Assembly: GCF_900104085.1 (NCBI RefSeq)
Contig: NZ_FNLD01000001.1
Span: 248,001 to 312,000 of the forward strand
Direction: 5' to 3'
DNA length: 64,000 bases
Origin: Pseudoxanthomonas sp. CF125
GTDB lineage: Bacteria > Pseudomonadota > Gammaproteobacteria > Xanthomonadales > Xanthomonadaceae
Position numbers and translations under genes: made by a program. Position 1 is the first letter of the stretch. Each line of letters begins with the position of its first letter. Below the pieces are notes generated by a model, which saw only the letters and a list, made by a program, of their open reading frames with translations, did not search any database and was not told where the DNA came from. Below are positions 37,522 to 47,215 of this stretch, piece after piece.

Positions 37522-38502
37522 ATGACCCTACCTATCCAGCTCATCCCCGATTTGCCGGATGGATTGGTCGAGGCTGCGATTCGGAACACTTTGGTGCCAT
37601 TCATCGGTGCTGGCGTGTCAAGACTTGCAGACTGTCCGACATGGGTTGAATTCGCGAACAAGGCGATTGATTCGTTGGTGGATCAGGATGCGTTGAGTCC
37701 TGCTCAAAGGTCGCAGCTGTCCTCCTTATCCCCGCGCGTAAAACTGTCGGTCGTTAAGTTGACAGAGGTGGCAAAAGGAAAACGGGTCAACTACGAGAAT
37801 ATTCTTCACCCAAAATCGGACTGGCGAGAGAACAAGCAAGGTCGTGAGGTATATGGGCATATATCAGCCCTGAGCGACCGATTCGTAACTACCAACTACG
37901 ATGAGTGGCTTGATTTCGACCACCCGCCGCTCGCCTCGGCGAGTGGTAGTCCTCCGACGAAGCGCAACAAAATCTTCCTTTCGGAAGATATGACCGCCGA
38001 GAAGTTCAAGGCACCAAATACCGTAGTGCATCTTCACGGAGCTTTGGAACAGCCAGACAGGATGATCTTGTCGACCGGCGACTACGTGACTCACTATGCA
38101 ACCGACCGGCATCGCACAGGCGGAGATGGCGAAAATAGATTGCTTACGTTCTTGGAGGACCTATTTCGAGACAAAACCGTTTTATTTCTTGGTTATGGCT
38201 TAGAAGAGATGGAAATCCTTGAGTACGTAGTTATGAAGGCGAGAGATGCGAGGAAGGCCCGACCGCATGAGGCCAAGCACTATTTGCTTCATGGATTTTT
38301 TTCTTTCGAAGCGGAGCTATGCGCCGCGCTTGAATCGTATTATCGAGACAATTGCGGAATTGTGATGCTACCGTTCCTCAGAGACAACAATGACTGGCAT
38401 CAACTTATAAATGTCGTCGATGCTTTCGCGAAGAAATTGCCGAAGAACAAGGGTAGTACCGCCCAGCAGTTGAAGGAAATGGAGAATCTTATTCTTGGCT
38501 AG
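37522..38502 (+). CDS. SIR2-like domain protein, probable defence effector
   Basis: 326 residues built almost entirely of a SIR2-type NAD-binding fold: LVPFIGAGVSRLADCPTW (residues 24-41), TTNYD at 123-127, NTVVHLHGAL with the catalytic-type His172, and LFLGYGLEEMEILEY at 221-235. In phage-defence systems (DSR, Thoeris ThsA, SIR2-HerA) this fold depletes NAD+. It overlaps the following 932-residue gene by eight bases, so the two are produced together. It lacks the fused large C-terminal part of DSR1/DSR2; the separate partner may play that role. Confidence 0.85.
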   Translation: MTLPIQLIPDLPDGLVEAAIRNTLVPFIGAGVSRLADCPTWVEFANKAIDSLVDQDALSPAQRSQLSSLSPRVKLSVVKLTEVAKGKRVNYENILHPKSDWRENKQGREVYGHISALSDRFVTTNYDEWLDFDHPPLASASGSPPTKRNKIFLSEDMTAEKFKAPNTVVHLHGALEQPDRMILSTGDYVTHYATDRHRTGGDGENRLLTFLEDLFRDKTVLFLGYGLEEMEILEYVVMKARDARKARPHEAKHYLLHGFFSFEAELCAALESYYRDNCGIVMLPFLRDNNDWHQLINVVDAFAKKLPKNKGSTAQQLKEMENLILG

Positions 38503-41293
38503 TCTGACCTCAAATCAGCTTTCCGTTATCGGTTTCATGAAGGAAAGCGATCAGCATGCAGCGCACGGATTTGGCCTCATTCTGAAGTCACCGTTCTGCC
38601 TCGATTTTCTCGATCCGCTTGTCGATGCAGGGATGTTCGACCCTTCGATGAATCCCGCACCACAGTTGCAGGAGAACGGCGGATACTGGGTGCCGTACTG
38701 GCCTGCGTTGGACTATCTTATTCAAGTTGCAAAATTGTCCGGTGAGGCTGGCGACGTTCGATTGGGAAACAAGGTCATGGAATTGCTTAGGGCAATTGCT
38801 TCAGTCTCGGCGACATCTGGAATTGAGAACTATCACACCAATCACGCGTTCGCCCAAGTAATGGGTGCTGTGCCAACTACTTGCGTGAGCCTCGCTGATG
38901 TTGACCTAGTTCAAGATTGGTTGCGGGCAGACTGGAACAACTCCATCTTGTTACCCACGTTGAACAGCGGTTTGTTTGAACATCTTCTTTCCTCAAATGA
39001 GGAGGAGGACAAGGAAAAAGCGGTCCGTCTACTACGCCACTGCACCGAACTGGTCCCTAATGATGGCAAGGAGTCAACTCGGCCGTACAAACCGATCGCC
39101 GATGACTATTGGCTGGAAGAGCTACTTAAGAAGCGTCGCGACGAAATTGGTTCCAAGTTGGGTGAGGTTGCTGTCGCGCTCCTGCTTGAAAGAGTGGCAG
39201 AGCTTTTTGGTGAGGAGTTTCTAGCGTCTAACACCTATCTTCATAGAGCGGCGATCGAGGATCACCAACAGAACCATGATTGGGACCACGCAACTAATGC
39301 ACTTGTCGACGCTTCACGAGACTCGCTAAGTGCATGGATCAGTGCTGAGTCTGATTCAGCAACGCGGTACGTACGTGCAGCTCTATTCTCGGAATCCCAA
39401 ATAGTTCGACGGATCGCGATACACACCGTGCGACAGCATTGGAGCGTGGCCTCAACTGTCTTCTTTGAATCTCTTTCGCCAGCGTTATTCGAGATAGGAC
39501 ATCTCCACGAGATGTACTTGTTGCTGGATCAGCATTTTCAGCAGATGACGGCGGACCAGAAGGAACTGGTGTTGGATGCCATTCTTGGGCTAACAGCGGA
39601 CGATGACGAAGATGGCGAACTACGTTTGCAACACCAACAGAGGAATTGGCTCCATGCAACTCAAGGAAAAGGTAGTCCCCGCGCGGATGAGCGTTACAAG
39701 GTGCTCGTTGATGCCTTAGGCCCAATGCGAGACCACGCTGAACTGATCTCATATAGTACGTCGTGGGTCGGATTCGGATCGAGTCCGTTTTCGCAAGAAG
39801 AGCTTTTAGCCTTTTCTGAGGACAAAACGTTAATCAAACGTGTAGACGATTATGTCCCAAGCAAATCCGAAAGGCAGGTATCCAGGAAAAGTTTAATGGA
39901 CGCTGTGAGCGATGCGATTGTCGCTCAGCCGAACTCGTTCGAGTGGATGCTGGCCGACCCCGAGCGCATGTCCCGGCGCCTACAGTACGCCGTAAGCAAT
40001 GGGTATACGAAGTTCTTCGGCTCACAAGCGACTGCGGGTGAAATCGATACCATCAGGAGATTAGTACCGCCAGTCACGCAGTGGTTTTTGGACATTCTCG
40101 AACCGGCACAGTTTTGGCAAGAAGAAGCGGAAGTGTCAGGCGATTTTGAGCCGGATAAAAACTGGTTGCCACCCGTAGCGGCGACCTTCGTTAAGACTTT
40201 GGCGGAAGCAGATCGAATTCCACTGTCAGGGGAAGATACCGAAAGCCTGCGCCGTATCTGCCGCGTGATAATGGCCAATTGCGTTGGGGTAGAGTCCGTT
40301 GATGACCCTATGACGGCGGCGATAAATAACCCGAGGGGCATGGCGTTTGAGGGGATACTGCAAACGTTGCTGCGAGATTGCAGGGATGCAGACAAGGTTG
40401 GGGGTGGCCACATAGAGCAGTGGCTCAGAAGCCGGCCTACGGTGGAAGCCGAGCTGGCAGGCTGTACTGATGCCAATTTTGAAGTCTCAACTCTTCTCGG
40501 CTGTATGGTTGCCCAGATGATCTACGTCGATGAGGAATGGGTGAGGACCAACATTCGCGCCATTTTTCCCTTGGAGCACCGCAGGAATTTTGTTTCTACT
40601 GTTGCTGGGCTTGCATTCGCACCGACGCACCCAACCGTATACGAGATTCTGAAGGCCGCCGACGTTCCACGGCAGGCGCTTCAGTTGGACGATCTTAAGG
40701 AGAGTGCACGAGAGAGATTGGTGGAGCGAATTGCGATCGCCTACTTGCGAGGAGAGGAGCTATTGGATGACGCCGCGCTTGCAGACATCTTCTCTAACGA
40801 GCGACTAGCGGACATCGAAGAGCTGGTTGTCACGATAGCCAGATGGGGATCAGAACTTAAAGATGCGCATCTCGGCCGAGCAAAAGTCTTTGCTGAGCAC
40901 GCAATCAAGTTCGGATTAGAGCATCCGGGTGCGAGATCATCCCTTTTGAACGCTTCTTCAAAGCTTATTTCTCTATCGTCGATACCTGACGCACATGAAA
41001 TGGGATGGTTGTTGGCCGTGGCCCCTTACGCGCACAGGCGCTACGGCGCTAGTGATTTTCTGGAAGGCATAGGGAGAATAGTCGACACGCGACCTGCTGA
41101 AGCCATGCAATTGGTTGAAGTTTTTGCCGTCGGCTACCAGTCCATGAACGACTACGCAGGCACGATGGCTTCGATCCTTGAAAGGTTGTCGCGAGAAGGA
41201 TTTCGATTGCAAGTCATAGATGTATTGATTCGTCTGATTCAGAGCAGTCCAAGTGAAAAATTAAGAAAGCTATACTCGGATTTGGTTGACTAG
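38495..41293 (+). CDS. Large helical protein coupled to the SIR2-like gene
   Basis: 932 residues, no signal peptide, no membrane segment and no ATPase motif. The sequence is strongly helical with repeated amphipathic pairs (AIHTVRQHWSVASTVF, RIVDTRPAEAMQLVEVF), suggesting a HEAT-like solenoid. Trp and acidic residues are frequent. I did not recognise a domain with confidence; DUF4020-type regions of SIR2 defence proteins are a possibility to test. By analogy with DSR2 and other SIR2 systems it may sense the trigger and control the SIR2 enzyme. That role is inferred from coupling only. Confidence 0.6.
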   Translation: MASLTSNQLSVIGFMKESDQHAAHGFGLILKSPFCLDFLDPLVDAGMFDPSMNPAPQLQENGGYWVPYWPALDYLIQVAKLSGEAGDVRLGNKVMELLRAIASVSATSGIENYHTNHAFAQVMGAVPTTCVSLADVDLVQDWLRADWNNSILLPTLNSGLFEHLLSSNEEEDKEKAVRLLRHCTELVPNDGKESTRPYKPIADDYWLEELLKKRRDEIGSKLGEVAVALLLERVAELFGEEFLASNTYLHRAAIEDHQQNHDWDHATNALVDASRDSLSAWISAESDSATRYVRAALFSESQIVRRIAIHTVRQHWSVASTVFFESLSPALFEIGHLHEMYLLLDQHFQQMTADQKELVLDAILGLTADDDEDGELRLQHQQRNWLHATQGKGSPRADERYKVLVDALGPMRDHAELISYSTSWVGFGSSPFSQEELLAFSEDKTLIKRVDDYVPSKSERQVSRKSLMDAVSDAIVAQPNSFEWMLADPERMSRRLQYAVSNGYTKFFGSQATAGEIDTIRRLVPPVTQWFLDILEPAQFWQEEAEVSGDFEPDKNWLPPVAATFVKTLAEADRIPLSGEDTESLRRICRVIMANCVGVESVDDPMTAAINNPRGMAFEGILQTLLRDCRDADKVGGGHIEQWLRSRPTVEAELAGCTDANFEVSTLLGCMVAQMIYVDEEWVRTNIRAIFPLEHRRNFVSTVAGLAFAPTHPTVYEILKAADVPRQALQLDDLKESARERLVERIAIAYLRGEELLDDAALADIFSNERLADIEELVVTIARWGSELKDAHLGRAKVFAEHAIKFGLEHPGARSSLLNASSKLISLSSIPDAHEMGWLLAVAPYAHRRYGASDFLEGIGRIVDTRPAEAMQLVEVFAVGYQSMNDYAGTMASILERLSREGFRLQVIDVLIRLIQSSPSEKLRKLYSDLVD

Positions 41294-41358
41294 ATTTGTT
41301 CGTACTAAGTTACAACGCTCATTGGAGCATGTGCGCTAAGTAAGATATAGAAAGGCGG

Positions 41359-42777
41359 TTAACTGTCGGGATACTTCGGGCTACTTTTTTTGCTCCTACT
41401 GGGCTTACTAGGTGGCGTCGTCTTGGAAAGAGGCAAGGATCCTTGGGACGAGGCAGGTTTGGAGGTCGACGTCCCGAGAATTTGTCCTGCCTTGGTGGCG
41501 AGGCTCATGAACTGATCCAATATGGCTTGCAATTCTGTCTCTCTTACGGACCTTGCAGCGGATGGGTTCGTTTCGTTCTTGGGAACCTTAGTCGGCTCTG
41601 TAGCGACGAGCCTGAATTGGCAGGTCGATCCGGGGACCACTTCAATTGAAAGTGTTCTCGTGGTCGTCTGCGCAATTTCGGCGTACGGCTGCGCGTTACT
41701 GAACTTATTAGCGAGCCACGAATACTCAATCCAACAGATGTCTGCGCTGGGAGGGTCAGCCCAATCAAAACCTGCGCGAATTTGTTTCTCAAGCCCCTTC
41801 GCTGCTCGTGTCCATTGTGGGTCCCAACCACGCACCCCGACATACGAAGCAATCAATCCGAACCAAGCGAACGCGCGCGGCGCAAGGGCTGGGACTTTAC
41901 GAAGGAGAAACGAATGGCTAGTTCCCCGGCCGACTAGGAATGCCGCAGCGGCAAGTGTCGCCACAGTCGTCACTGACGTGGATCGACTTGCCTCTATGGA
42001 TGCAACCAGCTTCTGGAAAGCTAATACTCTTTCTTCAGCCGAGTCGCCATACAGCTCTTTGTAATCGGTGATTTTTGGAGACGAAGTGCCTGTCCGAGAT
42101 TCAACGTTTCTCTGATAGGCGTGAGCTGAGTTGACAACAACCTCGACCGCATCTTTTGCGCTAAGCGCGTGATCAATCGACGATTGGGCTAGTGCCCATA
42201 CTGGCTCCAAATCAGTAGTCGAAACCGGCCTGCGAACAAACCGGCGGTCTGTTTCGGCCATGCGCAGACGCTCGCGACATAGGACCGCAAGCTTTTCATT
42301 GTCGTGCAGTGTTAAACACCTTGCGAGTGGCATCGAGAACGTGGCCGAACCTCGTGAAAGTGGAATCCGGCCAATTTCAGAATCGGGTTCACCCTGTGCT
42401 AGTACTTCACCTAGCACTATGCTCGCCCACCGATCAGGCCTTCCAGAGACTTCCGAAAGCAGGTCCTTTTCAAACAGAGGCCATTCATTGTCTGAAACGA
42501 CACGGGCAAACTGGCTGAGTGGGAATGTGTCAGGCGCATATACCCTAATCCACGACAAACTCTCAATCGCGTCAGACTCTCTCATTACGAAGACGGAGGG
42601 TGGTTTGTAGGTGTACGCGTAGGATGTCGTTGCTGCATATCCGACCGCGATAGCGTTGTCAGTAAGCAAGTCACTAGGCGCCAGCAGGTCTCGGCCACGA
42701 CCCGCACCCCCACCGAAAGCGATCGCAGGAATTTCGTCCTTACTGACGCCATACCAGAAAAGCTGCTGTGTGTTCAA
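41359..42777 (-). CDS. Hypothetical protein, third gene of the kinase-helicase operon
   Basis: 472 residues, unknown family. The likely start is TTG at 42777, overlapping the helicase-like stop (TTGA). The N-terminal part has an AFGGGAGRGRDLL segment that could be a glycine loop but is not a Walker motif. The centre is helical with a hydrophobic stretch (TVATLAAAAFLVG) that is too short or polar to be a sure membrane segment. The last 60 residues are a Ser/Lys/Pro-rich disordered tail (SKTTPPSKPSRSKKSSPK). The tail might be a target of the kinase two genes upstream; this is a guess. Confidence 0.55.
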   Translation of the reverse strand: MNTQQLFWYGVSKDEIPAIAFGGGAGRGRDLLAPSDLLTDNAIAVGYAATTSYAYTYKPPSVFVMRESDAIESLSWIRVYAPDTFPLSQFARVVSDNEWPLFEKDLLSEVSGRPDRWASIVLGEVLAQGEPDSEIGRIPLSRGSATFSMPLARCLTLHDNEKLAVLCRERLRMAETDRRFVRRPVSTTDLEPVWALAQSSIDHALSAKDAVEVVVNSAHAYQRNVESRTGTSSPKITDYKELYGDSAEERVLAFQKLVASIEASRSTSVTTVATLAAAAFLVGRGTSHSFLLRKVPALAPRAFAWFGLIASYVGVRGWDPQWTRAAKGLEKQIRAGFDWADPPSADICWIEYSWLANKFSNAQPYAEIAQTTTRTLSIEVVPGSTCQFRLVATEPTKVPKNETNPSAARSVRETELQAILDQFMSLATKAGQILGTSTSKPASSQGSLPLSKTTPPSKPSRSKKSSPKYPDS

Positions 42778-43928
42778 GGCGTCACCGAAAATAGCTTCTT
42801 CAAGTTCATATGGGTGGGTTCTGCAAATGCTGATTCGATAACAGAACTTGTCGGACCTGTTCTGTATGCGTTTAATGCGGTTTTTGCTCGCGTCACCGCT
42901 GTGTATGCAAGTTCCCGCCGATTCATAGGAAACTTTTTGAAATCCTCACTGCCGTACAGGTGCACCGCTCGAAACTCTGCCCCTTTTGCCGCATTGACAG
43001 TCATTATGTGAATGTTTCTTTCTCCGCCAAATGTGCCTCCCGCGCCGTGGACACATACTTTGTCCTCAAGGGGCGTGCCAACAAACTGTTCGTAGACCTC
43101 CATCGGAGTTGTCTTACGAACGCATAGGATTCCAATTGCGTCATCTTTGAAGGCGTCGAGCTGTACAGTTATGAGTTCATACATTTTTTTGAATTGCGCA
43201 TCTCTATCTGGCAGAACATGAAGACGAGCACTCGGTTTTCCGAAGATGGTCTCGTCATAGTTGGCGGTAGCGGCCAATGCTTGCTCGCCAGTAGCTGGGG
43301 CAAGAATCCTATCCGCCACTTCAGCTATCCGTTGGCCTGTGCGGTAGTGCTTCTTCAATGTGCAGCGATCAAGGCCCATGCGGTCTGCGATAGCTAAACC
43401 ATCCTTCCGATACAGGCCTTGCCTTATATCTCCGCACACGCATATTTTGTCCGAAAGAATAAGTAAACATTCGAGTTCATCTGCGCTGAAGTCTTGTGCT
43501 TCGTCCACAAAAATACCACTAAAAAGTTTTGTTGACGGCAATTTCGTATTTGCTTCCCGAAGTAGCTTGAGGGCTTGAGCACGCGTCTCCTCATTGAAGT
43601 CTGCTCCATCCGCAACGAGCTGCACGCCAAGGTACATGCGAATGTGTTCATTGGCCCAAGAATGAAACGTTCGTACTTGGTCTCCTTCAATTAATCCCTT
43701 GCCGGCCACCCCGCTTCGCATGAAGTCAGCTAAGGATTTGGTGTAGGTGACAATTAACACGTTCTTCTCGCCTTCGCCGGCGATAAATTGTGCTCTTAGC
43801 AGAAGCAGGTTTGTCTTTCCTGATCCCGGAGGCCCTTCTAGCATGAGCCGCCCAACGGCAGGCAACAGAATAAAGGCCTTCTGATCATCATCCAGATCAT
43901 CTTCTTTGCGCCACCAACTCGTGTCCAT
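42774..43928 (-). CDS. SF1 (UvrD-like) helicase-related ATPase
   Basis: 384 residues, much shorter than true UvrD. Walker A LEGPPGSGKT at 30-39, motif Ia-like LIVTYTKSLADFM, Walker B VDEAQD at 141-146, HYRTGQRIAEVA as motif IV-like, VHLYGSED and AYTAVTRAKTAL as motif VI. The 1B and 2B insertion domains are mostly absent, so it is a minimal two-RecA-domain protein, closer to the stand-alone SF1-like ATPases of defence operons than to a processive helicase. It starts two bases after the kinase stop. Confidence 0.82.
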   Translation of the reverse strand: MDTSWWRKEDDLDDDQKAFILLPAVGRLMLEGPPGSGKTNLLLLRAQFIAGEGEKNVLIVTYTKSLADFMRSGVAGKGLIEGDQVRTFHSWANEHIRMYLGVQLVADGADFNEETRAQALKLLREANTKLPSTKLFSGIFVDEAQDFSADELECLLILSDKICVCGDIRQGLYRKDGLAIADRMGLDRCTLKKHYRTGQRIAEVADRILAPATGEQALAATANYDETIFGKPSARLHVLPDRDAQFKKMYELITVQLDAFKDDAIGILCVRKTTPMEVYEQFVGTPLEDKVCVHGAGGTFGGERNIHIMTVNAAKGAEFRAVHLYGSEDFKKFPMNRRELAYTAVTRAKTALNAYRTGPTSSVIESAFAEPTHMNLKKLFSVTP

Positions 43929-43930
43929 CG

Positions 43931-45367
43931 CTACCCTTCGTGTCCGTTGAGTACAAGTTTTGCGACATCTGTGCCATTCAATGCGGAAGGATCGTGAGTC
44001 GCATCCAGCACGTCGATGGCTTTTCCAATCGAGAGAGCGATTTTTGCCGCGACTTCTGAGGCGACCAGCTCTTCAGCCTGACCGATAGTGCCGACTGCGA
44101 CTAAGAATGATTGTGGAGTGAGGACTGTAGCTTCCTCCGTTGTTTTGAGCACCCCGGATAAGGAGATATTGCAAGATCGCCGATGCAGACCCTCTTGCCA
44201 CGCAAAATTGAGTTTAATCGATAGTTTGGTGGTCGTACTCAGGTCGAAGTCGAAGATGAAATGCGGCGTGGTGTAAACGTCGGAGCTATGGAGTACGACA
44301 GGAATTTTATTAGTGCAAACTGCGATTAGTGCTGTACGCACGTTCTGACTAAGTTGCCGGCAGAATGTCGATCTATCGAAGGTTAGTCTTGTCTGGTCCG
44401 CTGTGATGGCGTTTGCGCCCGCATTGCCACCCTGCTTAAGCAGCCGAACGTGTAGCGCGGTGAGTGGATCGTCCCCGCTCTCTAGGGCAAAGTCCGCCCA
44501 GTCAACCAGAGCCATCCTTGTAGCGAGTTCCTTTGTCAAACACCGCAATGACAATGATTTGTATGTCGCTAGTCTTGTAGGGTCTGCGTCACTGAAGTTA
44601 GGGACCGTTGAAAGCACCGCCCTTGCGACGAGCCACCTATTTCCCGCTTCGACTTCACTGTTAAAAAGGGGAACCTTCTGAATTAAATCGTGCAGAACCG
44701 CACCGACTTGATATATGGATAGCCCCTTCCACAAAGTCGGTGAGGGTGCATCGAGTCGAAATAGATATTCCGGCGAGCTGTATTGAGCAGTAGCTATGAA
44801 GGGGCGCTTGGCCCCATGATCAGTGGCGCCCACGCCTTCCTCTTCGGCAAGTGCCAGCTCACGTGCGACTCCAAGGTCTATCAGCTTGAGGTAGTCAAAG
44901 TCGGGCGAAACATGGATGTTTTCTGGTTTTATATCCCGATGAACTATGTCTTGCTTTTCAAGATACGTCACCGCTTCGATAAGCTGATTTATAAGGCGGG
45001 GTACTTTTGAATCTGGGACGTTAGCGAGGTTTTTCTTGAGCTGGGGCCATTCGATAAACTCCATTTCCACGAACGCTGTGCCATGTGCTTCCTCGACATG
45101 AAATATATTGACCAGAGAGGGGCACGAATGTCCGATCAAGGTGGCCTGAAGTTCAAGGCGCCGCCGTTCAGCGACGGCCATTGTTCCGGTCAGAAAGGAC
45201 GGGTCATACACTTTTATGGCGATTGGCCCCTGTGGTGAGGTGACCCGGTACAGTGCTGCTGAACCGCCAGCGTCTACAAAAGTTGCATTGGAATACGAAA
45301 CTCGGTCTTTCAGGTAACACGACAGGCGCGTGTCAATATCTGCCTTCACAGTGGTAGACATTGTCAT
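43931..45367 (-). CDS. Serine/threonine protein kinase, first gene of the operon
   Basis: 478 residues. Kinase domain at about 28-300: glycine loop [11 protein letters not shown], Lys52 in IAIKVYD, catalytic HRDIKPEN at 143-150, DLG (for DFG) at 164-166, and SPEY. The remaining C-terminal 180 residues contain no membrane segment; a beta-rich region ([21 protein letters not shown]) may sense or bind a ligand. It is soluble, unlike many bacterial Pkn kinases. It heads a three-gene unit with an SF1 ATPase and an unknown protein, converging on the SIR2 operon. Confidence 0.85.
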   Translation of the reverse strand: MTMSTTVKADIDTRLSCYLKDRVSYSNATFVDAGGSAALYRVTSPQGPIAIKVYDPSFLTGTMAVAERRRLELQATLIGHSCPSLVNIFHVEEAHGTAFVEMEFIEWPQLKKNLANVPDSKVPRLINQLIEAVTYLEKQDIVHRDIKPENIHVSPDFDYLKLIDLGVARELALAEEEGVGATDHGAKRPFIATAQYSSPEYLFRLDAPSPTLWKGLSIYQVGAVLHDLIQKVPLFNSEVEAGNRWLVARAVLSTVPNFSDADPTRLATYKSLSLRCLTKELATRMALVDWADFALESGDDPLTALHVRLLKQGGNAGANAITADQTRLTFDRSTFCRQLSQNVRTALIAVCTNKIPVVLHSSDVYTTPHFIFDFDLSTTTKLSIKLNFAWQEGLHRRSCNISLSGVLKTTEEATVLTPQSFLVAVGTIGQAEELVASEVAAKIALSIGKAIDVLDATHDPSALNGTDVAKLVLNGHEG

Positions 45368-45544
45368 TGGGCGGCCCCAGAGTCGTTAGCTGGATATTAC
45401 AAGCTTCCAAGCTCCGTTCGACGCACCCCTCAATTCCGGCGACCTCTTAGCCCGCCCACGCTCCAATTGCGAACCCGGCAGTGGCAGGGAGGGTACGCGG
45501 CGAAGGCAGCTGCGCATCGCTTTTTGCTGACAAAGTGCAGACAC

Positions 45545-45570
45545 AAAAAAACCGGCTTTAGGCCGGTTTC
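45545..45570 (-). terminator. Terminator of tRNA-Pro
   Basis: On the minus strand AAACCGGCC-TAAA-GCCGGTTT is followed by TTTTTG. It follows the tRNA 3' end by about 22 bases and lies inside the island's right edge, so the island carried its own copy. Confidence 0.8.
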
Positions 45571-45591
45571 TTCGTTTACAGCTTGTTTTAG

Positions 45592-45668
<77 letters not shown>

Positions 45669-45808
45669 ATGAAGCCGCGTATTGTATTCAGTCGCCCCCT
45701 GTCCGGGCAAGTAGCGCGTGTCCGACCGCCTGCATTGGCCGTTCAGCCGCTAAAATGGCGGCCTGCCTTCGTTTGCCGCCCAGCGGCCGCCACCCGGGAG
45801 TTTTTCGC

Positions 45809-47215
45809 TTGATCAAGCCGCGCACGCCGCCAGGGGTCATGGAGCTGTTGCCCCGCGACCAGATCGCCTTCCAGCGCATGCTGGACACGATCCGCCGCAA
45901 TTACGAGCGATTCGGCTTCCTGCCGGTGGAAACGCCGGTATTCGAGCTGTCCGAAGTGCTGTTGACCAAGTCCGGCGGCGAGACCGAGCGGCAGGTGTAT
46001 TTCGCCCAGTCGACCGGCGCGCTGGAGAAGGTCGCCGAGGGCGTCTCCCGGCATGAACTGCCCGAACTGGCGCTGCGTTTCGACCTGACCGTGCCGCTTG
46101 CGCGCTACGTGGCCGAACACGAGCACGAGCTGGCCTTCCCGTTCCGCCGATACCAGATCCAGCGCGTGTACCGCGGCGAACGCGCCCAGCGCGGCCGTTT
46201 CCGCGAGTTCTACCAGTGCGATATCGACGTGGTGGGCAAGGACGCGCTGAGCATCCGCTTCGATGCCGAGATCCTGGCGGTGATCCATGCGGTGTTTTCC
46301 GAACTGGGCATCGGCGACTTCACTATCCAGTTGAACAACCGCAAGCTGATGCGCGGATTCTTCGAAGTGCAGGGCGTGACCGACGGCCAGCAGCAGGCGC
46401 TGGTGCTGCGCGAGGTGGACAAACTGGACAAGCGCGGCGCCGACTACGTGCGCGAGACGCTTACCGGGCCGGACTTCGGCATACCGCTCGCGCAGGTCGA
46501 AAAGATCCTCGAGTTCGTTGGATTCAAATCGAGCAGCCATGCCGATGCGCTTGGAATGCTCGATCTCCTCGATCGGCACCCGACCAGCAACGAGACCTTG
46601 CGCGAGGGCGCGGCCGAACTGCGCGAAGTGCTGGAACTGGTGAAGGCGTTGGGCGTACCGGAGTCCGCCTATTGCCTGAACCTCTCCATCGCCCGCGGCC
46701 TGGATTACTACACCGGCACCGTCTACGAAACCCAGCTGGACGGCTACCCGCAGATCGGTTCCATCTGTTCGGGCGGGCGCTATGAGGATCTGGCCAGCCA
46801 CTACAGCAAATCGAAGCTGCCCGGCGTGGGCATTTCCATCGGTTTGACCCGTCTGTTCTGGCAGCTCCGCGAAGCGGGGCTGGTGGCGGGCGTCGATGAG
46901 AGCTCGGTGCAGGCGATGGTGGCCCTGATGGAAGAGAACCAGCTTACCGAGTCGCTGGACATAGCGCGGCGTCTGCGCGCGGGCGGCATCAATACGGAAG
47001 TGCAGATGGAACCGAAGAAACTGGCCAAGCAGTTCCAGTACGCATCGCGGGCGGGCATCCGTTTCGTGGTGCTTGCCGGCGAGGACGAACTGGCGCGTGG
47101 CGTGGTTACGGTAAAGGATCTGGCGCGCGAGCAGCAGTTCGAAACCACCCGCGACCAGCTCGCTTCCACTCTGCGTGTCGAGCTCGAGCAGACCCGCGCA
47201 CTGGCGGGCCGCTGA
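45809..47215 (+). CDS. hisS: Histidyl-tRNA synthetase
   Basis: Charges tRNA-His. 468 residues if started at TTG 45809, which has GGGAG eight bases before it and begins the conserved [15 protein letters not shown]. Class II motifs: [15 protein letters not shown] (motif 2 region follows: [26 protein letters not shown]), [18 protein letters not shown], and GGRYEDL with motif 3 [11 protein letters not shown]. The C-terminal anticodon domain is complete. The open frame extends 114 codons upstream, through the tRNA region, but without similarity. Its stop overlaps the lyase start (TGATG). Confidence 0.94.
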   Translation: MIKPRTPPGVMELLPRDQIAFQRMLDTIRRNYERFGFLPVETPVFELSEVLLTKSGGETERQVYFAQSTGALEKVAEGVSRHELPELALRFDLTVPLARYVAEHEHELAFPFRRYQIQRVYRGERAQRGRFREFYQCDIDVVGKDALSIRFDAEILAVIHAVFSELGIGDFTIQLNNRKLMRGFFEVQGVTDGQQQALVLREVDKLDKRGADYVRETLTGPDFGIPLAQVEKILEFVGFKSSSHADALGMLDLLDRHPTSNETLREGAAELREVLELVKALGVPESAYCLNLSIARGLDYYTGTVYETQLDGYPQIGSICSGGRYEDLASHYSKSKLPGVGISIGLTRLFWQLREAGLVAGVDESSVQAMVALMEENQLTESLDIARRLRAGGINTEVQMEPKKLAKQFQYASRAGIRFVVLAGEDELARGVVTVKDLAREQQFETTRDQLASTLRVELEQTRALAGR

